A stretch of DNA of 64,000 nucleotides from Deltaproteobacteria bacterium HGW-Deltaproteobacteria-8 (GCA_002840405.1 PHAR01000003.1:65946-129945); one strand, 5' to 3'; counted from the stretch's first letter, positions 16,183 through 25,859 are shown. Numbers and translations are program-made. The notes: generated by a model from the letters alone, not told the origin.

Positions 16183-17859
16183 ATGTCTTTCAAGCGACTT
16201 ACAGCCATGATGCTGCTTGCAGCCCTGCTCAGTCTGCCCGCGCTTGCGCTGGCCCAGGGAGCACGCAGCTACGCGGTGCTGCCTTTTAAGATCAGCGGAG
16301 AAAAATACCAATACTTGAGCAAGGGCGCCCAGCAGATGCTGATCTCGCGCCTGGCCTGGCCCGGCTACTTCGAGGCCGCGCCCCTGGCCAATGTCGAACG
16401 CGCAGGCACCCGCTTCCCCGCTGGGCCGACGGATGCCGTGTCCATAATGGGCCTGGTGGGTTCGGAATTCCTCATGGCCGGGAAAATAGACTTCCAGGAC
16501 ACGCAGGCCAGCGTGACTCTGAACGTGTGGGACCGCAAGGGCCAGACCTGGACCAAGTCGGCCCAGGTGCCGGTTGAGGGCCTGATTCCTGTCCTGGAGC
16601 GCCTGAGCACCGAGGTGCGCACCGAGGTCTTCAAGCGTCCCGGTGAGGACGCCAAGGCCCTGGAGCGCAAGGACATGCGCAAGGACCAGCAGTCCAAGGC
16701 CTCGACCCCGAGGAACGCCGCGTTTGTGGTCGGCGATACGGGCGAGGCTCCGGTCGGCCCTTCTGGCGGCCCGGTGATGAACCCGCAGTTCCGCTACGAG
16801 GGAGGCGCCGAGACCCCCGGCCGCTGGCAGAGCCAGAGCCTGCGCTTCCCCTCGGTGGGCATGGTCGTGGCTGATTTCCAGGGCGACAAGAAGAACCGCG
16901 TCGTCATCGCCAGCGCCCACAAGCTCCACGCCTACGAATTCTTCCAGAACACGCTCAAGCCCCTGGGCGAAGTGGACCTCGGCCCGCGCATCAAGATCCT
17001 GCGCCTGAGCACCATTGACATCAACCGCGACGGACGCGACGAGCTCATCGTCTCGGCCATCAATGACCCCGACGGCAACGCCGAGCCCCGCTCCTACGTC
17101 TTCAATGTCATGAACGGCAAGTTCGAACAGTTCTGCGAACCGCAGAAGATGTACCTGAACGTGGTGCGCACCCCGCCCACCTTCCAGCCTGTGGTTGTGG
17201 GCCAGCGCAAGGGCTACCACAGCCCCTTTGAGGAGGCCGGCGTCAGCGAGATGAACTATGCGGACGGCAACTTCCAGCCTGGGCGCCGGTTGCGTCTGCC
17301 TTCCATCGCCAACACCTTCAACTTCAGCTACCTGCCCGAGGGCAACACGTACAAGGTCGTGGTGCTCAACGAATACAGCTACATGAAGGTCTACACCCCG
17401 GACCTTGAGGGCCAGTACAGCCAGGAGGACGGCTACAACAGCTCCGCCGTGTACCTTGTCATCGACGAGCGCCTGCCCGGCATGGACACCGGGGTGCGCG
17501 ACAGCGGCGTCGAGGAGTTCTATTACCTGCCCATGCGCATGCTCCCCGTGTCCTTTGACGCCGGGGGCAAGTATGAGCTTCTGGTGAACAAGGACATCTC
17601 CGTTGCTTCCCAGATCTTCAAGAAGTTCCGCCACTTCTCCCAGGGCGAGGTACACTCGCTGTTCTGGGATGGCGTGGGCATGAGCATGGCCTGGAAGACC
17701 CGGCGCATCAAGGGCACCGTGGTCGACCTGGGCCTGGGCGACTTGAAGAACGACGGCAGCAAGCAGCTCATCGTCTGCCTGAACACCTTCTCCGGCGCCG
17801 TGGGCCTGAGCAACGAGAAGACCGTGGTCGTGACCTACGACCTGGACGCCAAGAAATAG
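16183..17859 (+). CDS. Exported FG-GAP/VCBS-repeat protein with TolB-like N-terminal domain
   Basis: A 558-residue protein with a signal peptide (MSFKRLTAMMLLAALLSLPA, cleavage after ALA). Residues ~25-165 resemble the TolB/CsgG-type nucleotide-like periplasmic fold (SYAVLPFKISG...LSKGAQQMLISRL). The rest has FG-GAP/VCBS-like beta-propeller blades, including DINRDGRDELIVSAI and LGLGDLKNDGSKQLIVCL. It is likely a periplasmic or outer-membrane-associated protein; role unknown. A GAGGAG site precedes the start. A perfect inverted repeat at 17865-17902 ends the gene. Confidence 0.75.
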   Translation: MSFKRLTAMMLLAALLSLPALALAQGARSYAVLPFKISGEKYQYLSKGAQQMLISRLAWPGYFEAAPLANVERAGTRFPAGPTDAVSIMGLVGSEFLMAGKIDFQDTQASVTLNVWDRKGQTWTKSAQVPVEGLIPVLERLSTEVRTEVFKRPGEDAKALERKDMRKDQQSKASTPRNAAFVVGDTGEAPVGPSGGPVMNPQFRYEGGAETPGRWQSQSLRFPSVGMVVADFQGDKKNRVVIASAHKLHAYEFFQNTLKPLGEVDLGPRIKILRLSTIDINRDGRDELIVSAINDPDGNAEPRSYVFNVMNGKFEQFCEPQKMYLNVVRTPPTFQPVVVGQRKGYHSPFEEAGVSEMNYADGNFQPGRRLRLPSIANTFNFSYLPEGNTYKVVVLNEYSYMKVYTPDLEGQYSQEDGYNSSAVYLVIDERLPGMDTGVRDSGVEEFYYLPMRMLPVSFDAGGKYELLVNKDISVASQIFKKFRHFSQGEVHSLFWDGVGMSMAWKTRRIKGTVVDLGLGDLKNDGSKQLIVCLNTFSGAVGLSNEKTVVVTYDLDAKK

Positions 17860-17864
17860 TCGTT

Positions 17865-17902
17865 GCGGCAAGGGGGGCGGGCGCGCCCGCCCCCCTTGCC
17901 GC
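17865..17902 (+). terminator. 38-base perfect palindrome, terminator
   Basis: A perfect inverted repeat with 19-base arms lies five bases after the VCBS gene and ends 20 bases before the pseudouridine synthase start. It has no T-run, so it may attenuate rather than stop transcription. Confidence 0.6.
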
Positions 17903-17921
17903 CTCTTGCCCCCAGCCCGCC

Positions 17922-19016
17922 ATGCCCACCAAGTCTGACGACCCCGACAGCCCCTTGTCCGGCGCGACCCCTGACAACGGCCAGCGCCGCCAGCCCCTTG
18001 TGGTCTCCCCCGAGGAGGCGGGCCAGAAGCTGTTGCAGTTCCTCGTCCGCCGCCTGGAAGGCGCCGTGCCCGGGTCGGCACTTCTGAAGGCCATCCGCAC
18101 GGGCCAGGTGCGCGTGGACGGCGGACGAAAGCAGCCCTTCTTTCGTCTTGCCGCAGGGCAGATGGTGCGCGTGCCGCCCTTTCAGGGGACTGAAGGCCAA
18201 ACGAATTCCGGCCAGCCCGTTTCCGGCCAGCCGACTTCGGGCAAGAAGCCAGACACCGGCCCGGCAGCGGCCCGGCAGCGGCCCGACCCTCTGCCCCTGT
18301 CCATCCTCTACGAAGACGCCGGGCTTGTGGCCGTGGCCAAGCCTGCCGGGCTGTGCGCCCACGCCGGAACCCGGCACCCGGATTCCGTTGCCGACCGCCT
18401 GAAGGCGCTGTACGCGGGCGCCCCGTTTTTGCCCGTGCTGGCCCACCGTCTGGACAAGGACACCTCGGGCATCCTGCTGGCGGCCAAGAGCTACACGGAG
18501 CTGCGCCGCCTGGGCGACCTTTTCGCCACGGGCGGGGTGTCCAAGACATACCTGGCCTGGGTGGACGGGGTCTGGCCCGGCCGCGACACGGAACTGCTCG
18601 AGGACAGCCTGGAGCGCCTGGATCTGGCAGCAGGGGAGGTGGCCGGGCGTCAAAAAATTGTCCGCGCCGACTCCGCTTCCCCCGGCCAGGGGGCAGGCCA
18701 GGGGGCAGGCCAGGGCGCCGGCAAGCTGGCGCGGTGCGAGGTCACGGCCCTGGTGCGCAAGCGCGCGGCCACGCTGATGCAGGTGCGCCTGCTCACGGGC
18801 CGCACCCACCAGATCCGCGTGCAGCTCTCCCTGCGCGGGCACCCGGTCATCAGCGACGCGGTGTACGGCCGCAAGGTGCGCGGGGTGGGCATGCTGCTGC
18901 ACGCCCTGTGCTTGCGCCTGCCCGAGCGCGCCCTGTTCCTGGCCCCGTCCTGGAGCGGCCCCTTCACCCTGCCCGAGGCGCTTCTTCTGCGCCTGCGCGA
19001 GAGCCTCTGCGCTTAG
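17922..19016 (+). CDS. RluA-family (RluC/RluD-type) pseudouridine synthase
   Basis: A 364-residue protein with an N-terminal S4-like region (AGQKLLQFLVRRL...AIRTGQVRVDG) and the catalytic domain containing HRLDKDTSG with its catalytic Asp. Later motifs are LLTGRTHQIRVQL and HPVISDAVYG. It isomerises uridine in rRNA or tRNA. A Pro/Thr/Ser-rich linker (~residues 85-125) and a GQGAG triplicate near residue 250 are insertions compared with standard RluC/D. The specific target uridine cannot be assigned from sequence. Confidence 0.9.
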   Translation: MPTKSDDPDSPLSGATPDNGQRRQPLVVSPEEAGQKLLQFLVRRLEGAVPGSALLKAIRTGQVRVDGGRKQPFFRLAAGQMVRVPPFQGTEGQTNSGQPVSGQPTSGKKPDTGPAAARQRPDPLPLSILYEDAGLVAVAKPAGLCAHAGTRHPDSVADRLKALYAGAPFLPVLAHRLDKDTSGILLAAKSYTELRRLGDLFATGGVSKTYLAWVDGVWPGRDTELLEDSLERLDLAAGEVAGRQKIVRADSASPGQGAGQGAGQGAGKLARCEVTALVRKRAATLMQVRLLTGRTHQIRVQLSLRGHPVISDAVYGRKVRGVGMLLHALCLRLPERALFLAPSWSGPFTLPEALLLRLRESLCA

Positions 19017-19102
19017 ACTCCAGCCATTCTGGCCTCATTTTTGCTAGCTTTACACCCAGACACCCATTCCGGCAGCCCTGCCGCGAAACAAGGAGCCTGA
19101 CC

Positions 19103-19654
19103 ATGCGCCATGTGATCCTGAGCCTGATTTGCCTGATCGCCCTTTCCAGCCTCACCGGGTGCGGCACCATTTACAAAGCCTCGGTGGACGAGCGCGACGT
19201 TGGCACCTTTGTGGACGACGGACGCATCGAGTCCTCGGTGCGCGCGCGCATCATCAACGACCCCGTGACCAAGCTGCGCGACATGAGCGTGAACTCGTAC
19301 CTGGGCACAGTGTACCTGGTGGGCGAGTTCGACGCCGACCAGCAGAAGATGCGCGCCGTGAAGCTGGCCAAGGAGGTGGACGGCGTGCGCCGCGTCACCA
19401 TCATTCCCTTCCAGAAGCGCGACGATCCCACCTGCGGCACCACCGGCGACCTGGCCCTGTACGCGAAGATCAAGCAGCGCCTTGTGGAGGACCAGGACAT
19501 CTGGTCCACACAGGTGGACGTGAAGGTGGTGCAGTGCAACGTCGTGATCCTGGGGCTGGTGAAGAGCCAGCGCGACGCGGACCGCATCGTGGCCCACGCC
19601 AACGCCGTTGGCGGCGTGTACACGGTGCAGAACTTCATCCGCATCATCAAGTAG
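19103..19654 (+). CDS. BON-domain lipoprotein
   Basis: A 183-residue protein starting MRHVILSLICLIALSSLTGC, a lipoprotein signal peptide with lipobox LTGC. Two BON domains follow: DDGRIESSVRARIINDP through VRRVTIIP, and LYAKIKQRLVEDQDIW through VYTVQNFI. It is likely an envelope lipoprotein of the DolP (YraP)/OsmY type that contacts phospholipid and supports outer-membrane integrity. An AAGGAG site supports the ATG at 19103. It sits 27 bp before a second lipoprotein gene and the two probably form an operon. Confidence 0.88.
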   Translation: MRHVILSLICLIALSSLTGCGTIYKASVDERDVGTFVDDGRIESSVRARIINDPVTKLRDMSVNSYLGTVYLVGEFDADQQKMRAVKLAKEVDGVRRVTIIPFQKRDDPTCGTTGDLALYAKIKQRLVEDQDIWSTQVDVKVVQCNVVILGLVKSQRDADRIVAHANAVGGVYTVQNFIRIIK

Positions 19655-19681
19655 CGTTTGAGACCGCTGGAGGGACGCGCA

Positions 19682-20191
19682 ATGAACACGGCACAACGCC
19701 ATCTGAAGGCCCTGGGGCTCCTGGCGCTGCTGCTTCTGGCGGCGGCCCTGGGCGGTTGCGCCCCGGCGCACATCGCGCCCGAACCCCTGCCGACCCTGAG
19801 CCAGGAGGCGCGGAGCCCGGTGGTGGCTGCGGCGCGCTCGCTCAAGGGCGTGCGCTACAAGTATGGTGGCGAGTCACCCCAGAGCGGCTTCGACTGCTCC
19901 GGGCTGACCTGGTGGGCCTACCGCCAGGTGGGCGTGGACCTGCCGCGCGTGTCCTACGACCAGTATGAGGCCGGACTTCCGGTCAACCGCCGCGACATCC
20001 GCCCCGGCGACCTGGTGTTCTTCCGCCTGCAGAGCAAGCGCAGGAACATGCACGTGGGCATCGCCACGGACGGAAACACCTTCATCCACAGCCCCAGCTC
20101 CGGCGGCCGCGTGCGCGAGGAGGACTTCGACACGCCCTACTGGCGCGAGCACTTCATCGGCGCGCGGCGCATCCTGAACGGCGGCGGGTAG
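19682..20191 (+). CDS. NlpC/P60-family lipoprotein endopeptidase
   Basis: A 169-residue protein with a lipoprotein signal (lipobox LGGC near residue 22) and a C-terminal NlpC/P60 domain. The catalytic Cys is in FDCSGLTWWAY and the His in MHVGIAT; a third polar residue follows in the FIHSPSS region. It should cleave peptidoglycan stem peptides as a D,L-endopeptidase anchored in the envelope. Partner of the preceding BON lipoprotein by operon position. Confidence 0.92.
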   Translation: MNTAQRHLKALGLLALLLLAAALGGCAPAHIAPEPLPTLSQEARSPVVAAARSLKGVRYKYGGESPQSGFDCSGLTWWAYRQVGVDLPRVSYDQYEAGLPVNRRDIRPGDLVFFRLQSKRRNMHVGIATDGNTFIHSPSSGGRVREEDFDTPYWREHFIGARRILNGGG

Positions 20192-20203
20192 GGAGAATTT
20201 TTT

Positions 20204-20283
20204 CCGGGGGGAATGATTCCCCCCGGACCCCCTCATCAGCCGAAAGGGCTGGGCTAGGCAAGGCCTGGCCCAGCCCTTTCGGC
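20204..20283 (+). terminator. Double hairpin terminator after the lipoprotein operon
   Basis: Two hairpins in series. The first (20204-20226) pairs CCGGGGGGAAT with its complement. The second (20239-20283) has a 16-base perfect stem starting GCCGAAAGGGCT. Both motifs recur elsewhere: the first at 63224-63246, the second at 38129-38173 and 40596-40639. Confidence 0.75.
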
Positions 20284-20395
20284 GTAACGGGGATTGCCAA
20301 GGGCCCTGATCCTGCCCTTCCCCCGTCCTTGATTCTTCCCGCCGCATTCCCTATCCTCCGGCCCACCAAGCACCCAGCACACGAAGGAGCCCACC

Positions 20396-21436
20396 ATGCC
20401 CCAGATCACCCTGGCCGGACGCACAATCGGCCCCGACTTTCCGCCGCTGGTCATCGCCGAGATCGGCATCAACCACGAGGGCGACTTTGCCAAGGCCGAG
20501 CGCATGGTCCGCGACGCGCATGCCGTGGGCTGCGAGTGCGTGAAGTTCCAGTGCCACGTGGTGGAGGACGAGATGAGCCCGCAGGCCAGGAAGGTCATTC
20601 CGGGCAATGCCGACGTGTCCATTTACGAGATCATGGAGCGCTGCCAGCTCTCCGAGACCGACGAGCGCCGCCTGCAGGCCCTGGTGGAGAGCCTGGGCAT
20701 GATCTACCTGTCCACGCCGTTCTCCCGCGCCGCAGCCGACCGCCTGGAATCCATGGACGTGCCGGGCTACAAGATCGGCAGCGGGGAGTGCAACAACTAT
20801 CCGCTGGTTGACCACATCGCCAGCTTCGGCAAGCCGGTCATTCTGTCCACCGGCATGAACAGCATGCAGAACGTGGCCAAGAGCGTGGAGATTTTGCGTG
20901 CGCGCAAGGTGCCCTTCGGGCTCATGCACACCACCAGCATGTACCCCACCCCGCCGGAAAAGGTGCGCCTGGGCGCCATGGTCGAGCTCATCAACGCCTT
21001 CCCCGACGCCGTTGTCGGCCTGTCCGACCACACGCTGACCATTTACCCCTGCCTGGGCGCGGTGGCGCTCGGCGCGAGCATGCTGGAGCGCCACTACACC
21101 TCGGACAAGGCCTGGCCCGGCCCGGACGTGTTTTTGTCCATGGACCCGGCGGAAATGAAGCAGCTCATCGAGGGGTCGAAGCTCATCCACAAGGCCCTGG
21201 GCGGGACCAAGGCCATCCTGCCGGAAGAGCAGGTGACCATCGACTTCGCCTACGCCTCCTGCGTCACCATCGCGCCCATCAAGAAGGGCGAGGCCCTGAC
21301 CAAGGCGAATCTGTGGGTGAAGCGCCCCGGCACCGGCGAGATCCTGGCCGAGCACTTCGAGGGCCTGCTGGGCAAGGCGGCCACCCGCGACATCGACGTG
21401 GACACGCAGCTCAGCTGGGACATGGTGGTCAGGTAG
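20396..21436 (+). CDS. neuB: NeuB-family nonulosonic acid (sialic acid-type) synthase
   Basis: A 346-residue protein with the NeuB TIM barrel (VIAEIGINHEGDFAKA, KFQCHVVEDEMSP, STPFSRAAADRL, KIGSGECNNYPL, LSTGMNSM, GLSDHT) and the C-terminal SAF antifreeze-like domain from ~residue 285. It condenses phosphoenolpyruvate with an N-acetylated hexosamine to give a nonulosonic acid for surface glycans or flagellin glycosylation. Which sugar (neuraminic, legionaminic or pseudaminic type) cannot be told here, as no NeuA/NeuC-type neighbours are present. AAGGAG precedes the ATG. Confidence 0.88.
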   Translation: MPQITLAGRTIGPDFPPLVIAEIGINHEGDFAKAERMVRDAHAVGCECVKFQCHVVEDEMSPQARKVIPGNADVSIYEIMERCQLSETDERRLQALVESLGMIYLSTPFSRAAADRLESMDVPGYKIGSGECNNYPLVDHIASFGKPVILSTGMNSMQNVAKSVEILRARKVPFGLMHTTSMYPTPPEKVRLGAMVELINAFPDAVVGLSDHTLTIYPCLGAVALGASMLERHYTSDKAWPGPDVFLSMDPAEMKQLIEGSKLIHKALGGTKAILPEEQVTIDFAYASCVTIAPIKKGEALTKANLWVKRPGTGEILAEHFEGLLGKAATRDIDVDTQLSWDMVVR

Positions 21437-21564
21437 CCCAGCCCGCCAGGGCGTGCCCAGGACCTGCCCGGCGTCTGTCCGTTATCCGCTCCGGGCTGCA
21501 CGGGGAGCCTGCAACTCCCTGGGAACGCTTGCCAAGAAGCGCCAAGATGCCGTACTGACGGGCC

Positions 21565-22326
21565 ATGCTCACCCTCGCCCGCCCCCTTCCGCGTTTGTTT
21601 GCGACCCTGCTCCTGCTTCTGCTGGCGTGGCCGCCCTGCGCCAGCGGGGCCGAAACGCTGGTGCTCAACTCCGCCGACCCCTCCCCGTTTTCGCGGCCCG
21701 ACGGCACAGGCACCAACGACCGCATCGTGATCGAGGCTTTTCGGCTGCTCGGAATGTCACCGCGGCTGGTGCGGCTGTCTGCGGAGCGGGCCTTGCAGAA
21801 CGCCAACCAGGGCGTTGACGACGGCATCTACGTGCGCATCGCCGGGCTGGAGCGCTTGTACCCGAATCTGGTCATGGTGCCAGAGCCCGTCACGGAGTTC
21901 GTGTTTATGGCGTTCACCCGCGACCCGGTCCTGGAGGTTCACAGCTGGGCCGACCTGAAGCCCTGGAACGTGGGCATCATCACAGGCTGGAAAATCCTGG
22001 AAGCCAACATCACGGGCACGCGTTCCCTGGTCAAGGCCAGGGATGAGAAGGCCCTGTTCGCTCTGCTCGGCAAGGGCCGCACCGATGTGGTGGTGCTGGA
22101 CCAGTCTTCCGGCCAGGAGGTCGTCCGGCATATGGGGCTCCTTAGAGTGCGCGCGCTCACCCCGCCCCTGGCCCGGCGCGACATGTACATCTACCTGCAC
22201 AAGCGCCATTCGGGGCTGGTGCCCAGGCTGGCCCAGGCCCTGCGCCAGATGCGGCGCGACGGCAGCATCGAGCGCCTGACCAGGGCCGGGCTGGCGGTTG
22301 CCGGGCAGAGCGGGGCGCGGCAATGA
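21565..22326 (+). CDS. Periplasmic substrate-binding protein (SBP_bac_3-like), intact copy 1 of 3
   Basis: A 253-residue protein with a signal peptide (to ~residue 28, ending CASGA) and a type-3 solute-binding fold: LVLNSADPSPFSRPDGTG, the EAFRLLGM helix, RDPVLEVHSWADLKPWNVGI and a C-terminal [14 protein letters not shown] segment. Two further copies follow in tandem with high identity in the C-terminal ~150 residues. No ABC transporter is nearby; the next intact genes are a histidine kinase and a response regulator, so it more likely feeds a sensory system than uptake. Ligand unknown. Confidence 0.8.
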   Translation: MLTLARPLPRLFATLLLLLLAWPPCASGAETLVLNSADPSPFSRPDGTGTNDRIVIEAFRLLGMSPRLVRLSAERALQNANQGVDDGIYVRIAGLERLYPNLVMVPEPVTEFVFMAFTRDPVLEVHSWADLKPWNVGIITGWKILEANITGTRSLVKARDEKALFALLGKGRTDVVVLDQSSGQEVVRHMGLLRVRALTPPLARRDMYIYLHKRHSGLVPRLAQALRQMRRDGSIERLTRAGLAVAGQSGARQ

Positions 22327-22415
22327 GCGGGGCCAGACATCAGGACCGCAGACAGATATTGTTTGCGCGCAACGTCGGATTGGGACTATCTTTGCGCCAA
22401 CCTGGAGAAGTCTGC

Positions 22416-23109
22416 ATGCGCCTGGTCACCTGCCTTTTGTGCTTCCTCTTCGTCCTGCCGGTGTGCGTTGCCAGGGCTGCCCCGCTGGTGCTCAACACCG
22501 ACGGGGCCCCGCCCCATTCGCGCGCCGACGGCAGCGGCTTCGAGGACGCTGGTGCGGATGCCTTCCGAGCGGGCCTTGCAGAACGCCAACCAGGGCGTGG
22601 ACGACGGCAATTTCCCGCGCATTGAGGGCCTCACGGCCTTGTACCCGAACCTTGTCATGGTGCCGGAGTCCATGAGCACGTTCCCGTGCGCCGCCTTCAC
22701 CCGCGACCCCGAGCTCAAGTCTGTGGTCTGGGCTGATCTGGGAGGGCCTCAGGTGGCCTACGTCCTGGGCTGGAAGCTGGTTGAGCTGAACGTTGCCGAG
22801 GCTGGAAAGCTCCAGCACGCGCGCGACCAGGAAGCCCTCTTCGCCCTGCTGGATAAGGGCCGCGCCCTGATCGTGATCGCGGACCTGTACACGGGCCAGG
22901 AGATCATCCGCCGCAAGGGCTACAAGGACATGCGCGTCCTGCTGCCGCCCCTGGCCGACCCGCCCGTGTACATCTACCTGCACAAGCGCCACGCGGACCT
23001 GGTGCCCAGGCTGGCCCAGGCCCTGCGCGAGATGCGGCGCGACGGCAGCATCGAGCGCCTGACCAGGGCCGGACTGGCGGTTGCCGGGCAGAGCGGGGCG
23101 CGGCAATGA
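22416..23109 (+). pseudogene. Tandem binding-protein copy 2, frameshifted by an internal deletion
   Basis: The signal peptide frame starts at ATG 22416 (MRLVTCLLCFLFVLPVCVA) and runs into LVLNTDGAPPHSRADGSGFED. After base 22547 about 44 bases present in copy 1 are missing. Because 44 is not a multiple of three, the C-terminal part (QNANQGVDDG to the stop at 23109) lies in another frame. The two halves match copy 1 closely. It is probably a recent pseudogene, unless the lesion is a sequencing or assembly error in the repeated region. Confidence 0.78.
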
Positions 23110-23198
23110 GCAGGGGCAGACATCAGGACCGCAGACAGATATTGTTTGCGCGCAGCTGCCGCTTGTGCCTATATTTGTGCCAAGCTGGAGAAGTGTGC

Positions 23199-23839
23199 AT
23201 GCGCCTGGTGACCTGCCTTTTGTGCCTCCTTTTCGCCCTGCCGGTGTGCGCTGCCAGGGCTGCCCCGCTGGTGCTCAACACCGACGGGGCCCCGCCCCAT
23301 TCGCGCGCCGACGGCAGCGGCTTCGAGGACCCAACCAGGGCGTGGACGACGGCAACTACGTGCGCATCGCCGGGCTGGAGCGCCTGTACCCGAGCCTGAT
23401 CAGGGTGCCCGAGCCCATGAGCAGCTTCCCTTTCACCGCCTTCACCAGCGACCCGGACCTCAAGGTGGCTGCCTGGAGTGATCTGCGGAACCGCCAGGTG
23501 TCCACGGTCGCTGGCTGGAAACTCGTGGAGGCGAATCTGAAGCACGTGGCGAGACTCAAGCTCGTGCGTGACGAAGAGGCCCTGTTCACCCTGCTGGGCA
23601 AGGGCCGGACGGAGGTGGTCGTGGCCGGCCTGTACACGGGCCAGGAGATCATCCGCAAAAACGGCTACAAGGACATGCGCGCGCTGCTGCCGCCCCTGGC
23701 CGATCCGCCCATGTACATCTACCTGCACAAGCGCCATGCGGACCTGGTGCCCAGGCTGGCCCAGGCCCTGCGCCAGATGCGGCACGACGGCACCCTGGAG
23801 CGCCTGACCAAGGCCGGCTTGTCAGGGGCAAAGCCATGA
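23199..23839 (+). pseudogene. Tandem binding-protein copy 3, frameshifted by a larger deletion from the same point
   Basis: Starts MRLVTCLLCLLFALPVCAA at 23199 and matches copy 2 through ADGSGFED. At 23330/23331 about 82 bases relative to copy 1 are missing, again a frameshift. The C-terminal part (NQGVDDGNYVRIAGLERLYP to LSGAKP) resumes in a different frame and its stop overlaps the kinase start (ATGA). The left deletion boundary matches that of copy 2. The same 36-base leader precedes copies 2 and 3 (22335 and 23118), showing a duplicated unit of about 783 bp. Confidence 0.78.
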
Positions 23840-25485
23840 ACGGCGTGGCCCTGCACGTGAAAAAGCCCTTGCCCAGGCGCTTGCTCAAGCGCGTGCTGCT
23901 CTTCAGCGCGGTGCTCATCGTCCTCCTGGCCGGCGCGCGCGCCTGGTGGGAGTACCAGACCACCCTGGCAACCGTGAACGAGGAGTTCGCGGTCATCGAG
24001 AGCACCAAGGCCAAGAGCGTGGCCGCCTCCCTCTGGGACCTCGACCGCGAGCAGCTTGCCCTGCATGTCGAGGGCATCCGTCATTTCCGGTACATCACTT
24101 ACGCGAGCGTGCGTGACGCCGAGGGCGTGGTGGCGCAGTCCGGCATGCGCCGGGACAAGGGCGTGCAGGACCGGGAGTTCCCGCTTTCCGTCGTTTACAA
24201 CGGCCAGCGACAGGAGTTGGGCGTGCTGCACGTCCAGGCCGACCTGGAGACCTTGCGCCAGGCCGCCTGGCGCACCGCCTGGCTTGTGCTGGCCTTCAAC
24301 GCGGCCATGGTGTTCCTGGTGGCCGGGCTCATGTTCTGGCTCACCAATGACATGATCTCCCGGCACCTGGCCGTCTTTGCCGCGCACCTCGGCTCCTTCA
24401 GTCTGGAGAGCGACTACGAGCCCCTGGTTCTGGACAAGAAACCCGCAGGCGACGAGCTGGATGTGCTGGCGAGCGCCCTGAACACCATGCAGAGCGGCCT
24501 CGCCTCCTCCTACAACCAGGTGATTGAGGCCCAGGCCGAGTCGCGCAGCCTGGCGCGCTTCCCCCAGGAGAATCCGAGCCCGGTGTTGCGCGCCGGGGCA
24601 GGCGGCCTGCTGCTCGCAGCCAACCCGGCCAGCGCGGACCTCTTGGCGCACCTGGGCGCACAAGTGGGCCAAAGGCTGCCGGAAGGGTATGCCGCCACCG
24701 TCTCCCGCGCCCTGGCAAGCGGGGAGGTGCAGCGCTTCGAGGGCGACTTCGGCGGCCGGGCCTTCACTTTCGCGGCCAGCCCGGTTTCGGCCGAGGGGTT
24801 CGTCAACATCTATGGCATGGACATCACCCAGCGCAAACTGGCCGAGGAGGAAGTGCGCCGGTCCCTGCACGAGAAAGAGATCCTGCTCAAGGAGATCCAC
24901 CACCGGGTGAAGAACAACCTGCAGATCATCTCCAGCCTGCTCTTCCTCCAGGCCGAGTATGTCATCGACCCCCAGGACCGGTCCATGTTCGAGGAGAGCC
25001 AGAAGCGCATCTCGGCCATGGCTCTGGTGCACGAGGAGCTCTACGACTCACGCGACCTGTCCAGCGTGGACATGGGCGACTACGTGTCCCGTCTGGTGGA
25101 GCGCGTGGTGGCCAGCTCGGACACGTCCGTGCGCATGGAGTTTGACGTGGAGGACATGCGGCTGCCGGTCACCCAGTCCATCCCCTGCGGGCTGGTGCTG
25201 AACGAGATGATCATGAACGCCGTGAAGCATGCCTTCAAAAGCGGCCGGGAGGGCCGCCTGCGCGTTTCGCTGTTGCGCCGCGGCGGCCAGGCCGAGCTGG
25301 CGGTAGAGGACAACGGGCCGGGCCTGCCGACGGATTTCAATCTCGAAAGCTCGGCCACCCTGGGTTTGACCCTGATCACCAGCCTGGCCCGCCAGCTTGG
25401 CGGCTCGGTTCTGGCGGAGGACCTGGCGCAGGGACTGGAGACCGGGGCGCGCTTCACCCTTCTCTTCCCGGCCGAGGGCCTGTGA
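23836..25485 (+). CDS. Membrane sensor histidine kinase, HisKA_2 type
   Basis: A 549-residue inner-membrane kinase. Two membrane segments (~18-37 and ~150-172) frame a periplasmic sensor of about 110 residues. A PAS-like segment (~255-330) leads to the HisKA_2 motif [20 protein letters not shown] (phospho-acceptor among His355/His356) and a HATPase domain with [12 protein letters not shown] and EDNGPGLP. Its start overlaps the stop of binding-protein copy 3, and its stop overlaps the response-regulator GTG. The operon suggests that the upstream periplasmic proteins present ligand to this kinase (inference). Confidence 0.9.
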   Translation: MNGVALHVKKPLPRRLLKRVLLFSAVLIVLLAGARAWWEYQTTLATVNEEFAVIESTKAKSVAASLWDLDREQLALHVEGIRHFRYITYASVRDAEGVVAQSGMRRDKGVQDREFPLSVVYNGQRQELGVLHVQADLETLRQAAWRTAWLVLAFNAAMVFLVAGLMFWLTNDMISRHLAVFAAHLGSFSLESDYEPLVLDKKPAGDELDVLASALNTMQSGLASSYNQVIEAQAESRSLARFPQENPSPVLRAGAGGLLLAANPASADLLAHLGAQVGQRLPEGYAATVSRALASGEVQRFEGDFGGRAFTFAASPVSAEGFVNIYGMDITQRKLAEEEVRRSLHEKEILLKEIHHRVKNNLQIISSLLFLQAEYVIDPQDRSMFEESQKRISAMALVHEELYDSRDLSSVDMGDYVSRLVERVVASSDTSVRMEFDVEDMRLPVTQSIPCGLVLNEMIMNAVKHAFKSGREGRLRVSLLRRGGQAELAVEDNGPGLPTDFNLESSATLGLTLITSLARQLGGSVLAEDLAQGLETGARFTLLFPAEGL

Positions 25486-25859
25486 CGGGCCCCCCGCTGA
25501 CCTTTCTGGTGGTGGAGGATGAGCGCATCATCTCCCTGGCCATGGAGCTGCACATCCGCAAGCTGGGGCACCGGGTGTCGGCCAGCGTGGCCTCCGGCGA
25601 GGCCGCCCTGGAGGCGCTCGGCAAGGAGCGCCCGGACCTGGTGCTCATGGACATCCACCTGGAGGGCGGCCTCGACGGCATCGAAACCGCCCGGCTGATG
25701 CAGGAACGCGGCGGCCCTCCGGTGGCCTTTGCCACGGCCTATACCGACGTCGAGACCCGGACCAGGGCGCTGGCCATCATGCCCTTGGCCTTTCTGCCCA
25801 AGCCCGTGGGGCCGCTGGAGCTCAAGGCCCTGGTGCGGCAGCTGGCTTCGCTCAGCTAG
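25482..25859 (+). CDS. Single-domain response regulator (CheY-like)
   Basis: A 125-residue receiver domain only: acidic pocket VVEDER, phospho-acceptor Asp57 in [11 protein letters not shown], Thr in FATAYTD and Lys in FLPKPVG. The GTG start overlaps the kinase stop codon (GTGA), so the pair is translationally coupled and almost certainly cognate. It has no output domain and must act through protein contacts. Confidence 0.92.
   Translation: MTGPPLTFLVVEDERIISLAMELHIRKLGHRVSASVASGEAALEALGKERPDLVLMDIHLEGGLDGIETARLMQERGGPPVAFATAYTDVETRTRALAIMPLAFLPKPVGPLELKALVRQLASLS

Noticed and set aside
18687-18725. Tandem GQGAG repeat as a regulatory or CRISPR-like repeat
   Set aside because: It is a three-copy in-frame codon repeat within a surface insert of the pseudouridine synthase; slippage explains it.
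22363-23109. Binding-protein copy 2 as an intact 248-residue gene
   Set aside because: In that frame the first 60 residues are a Cys/Ser/Arg-rich shadow of the true signal-peptide frame; only the C-terminal part is genuine.
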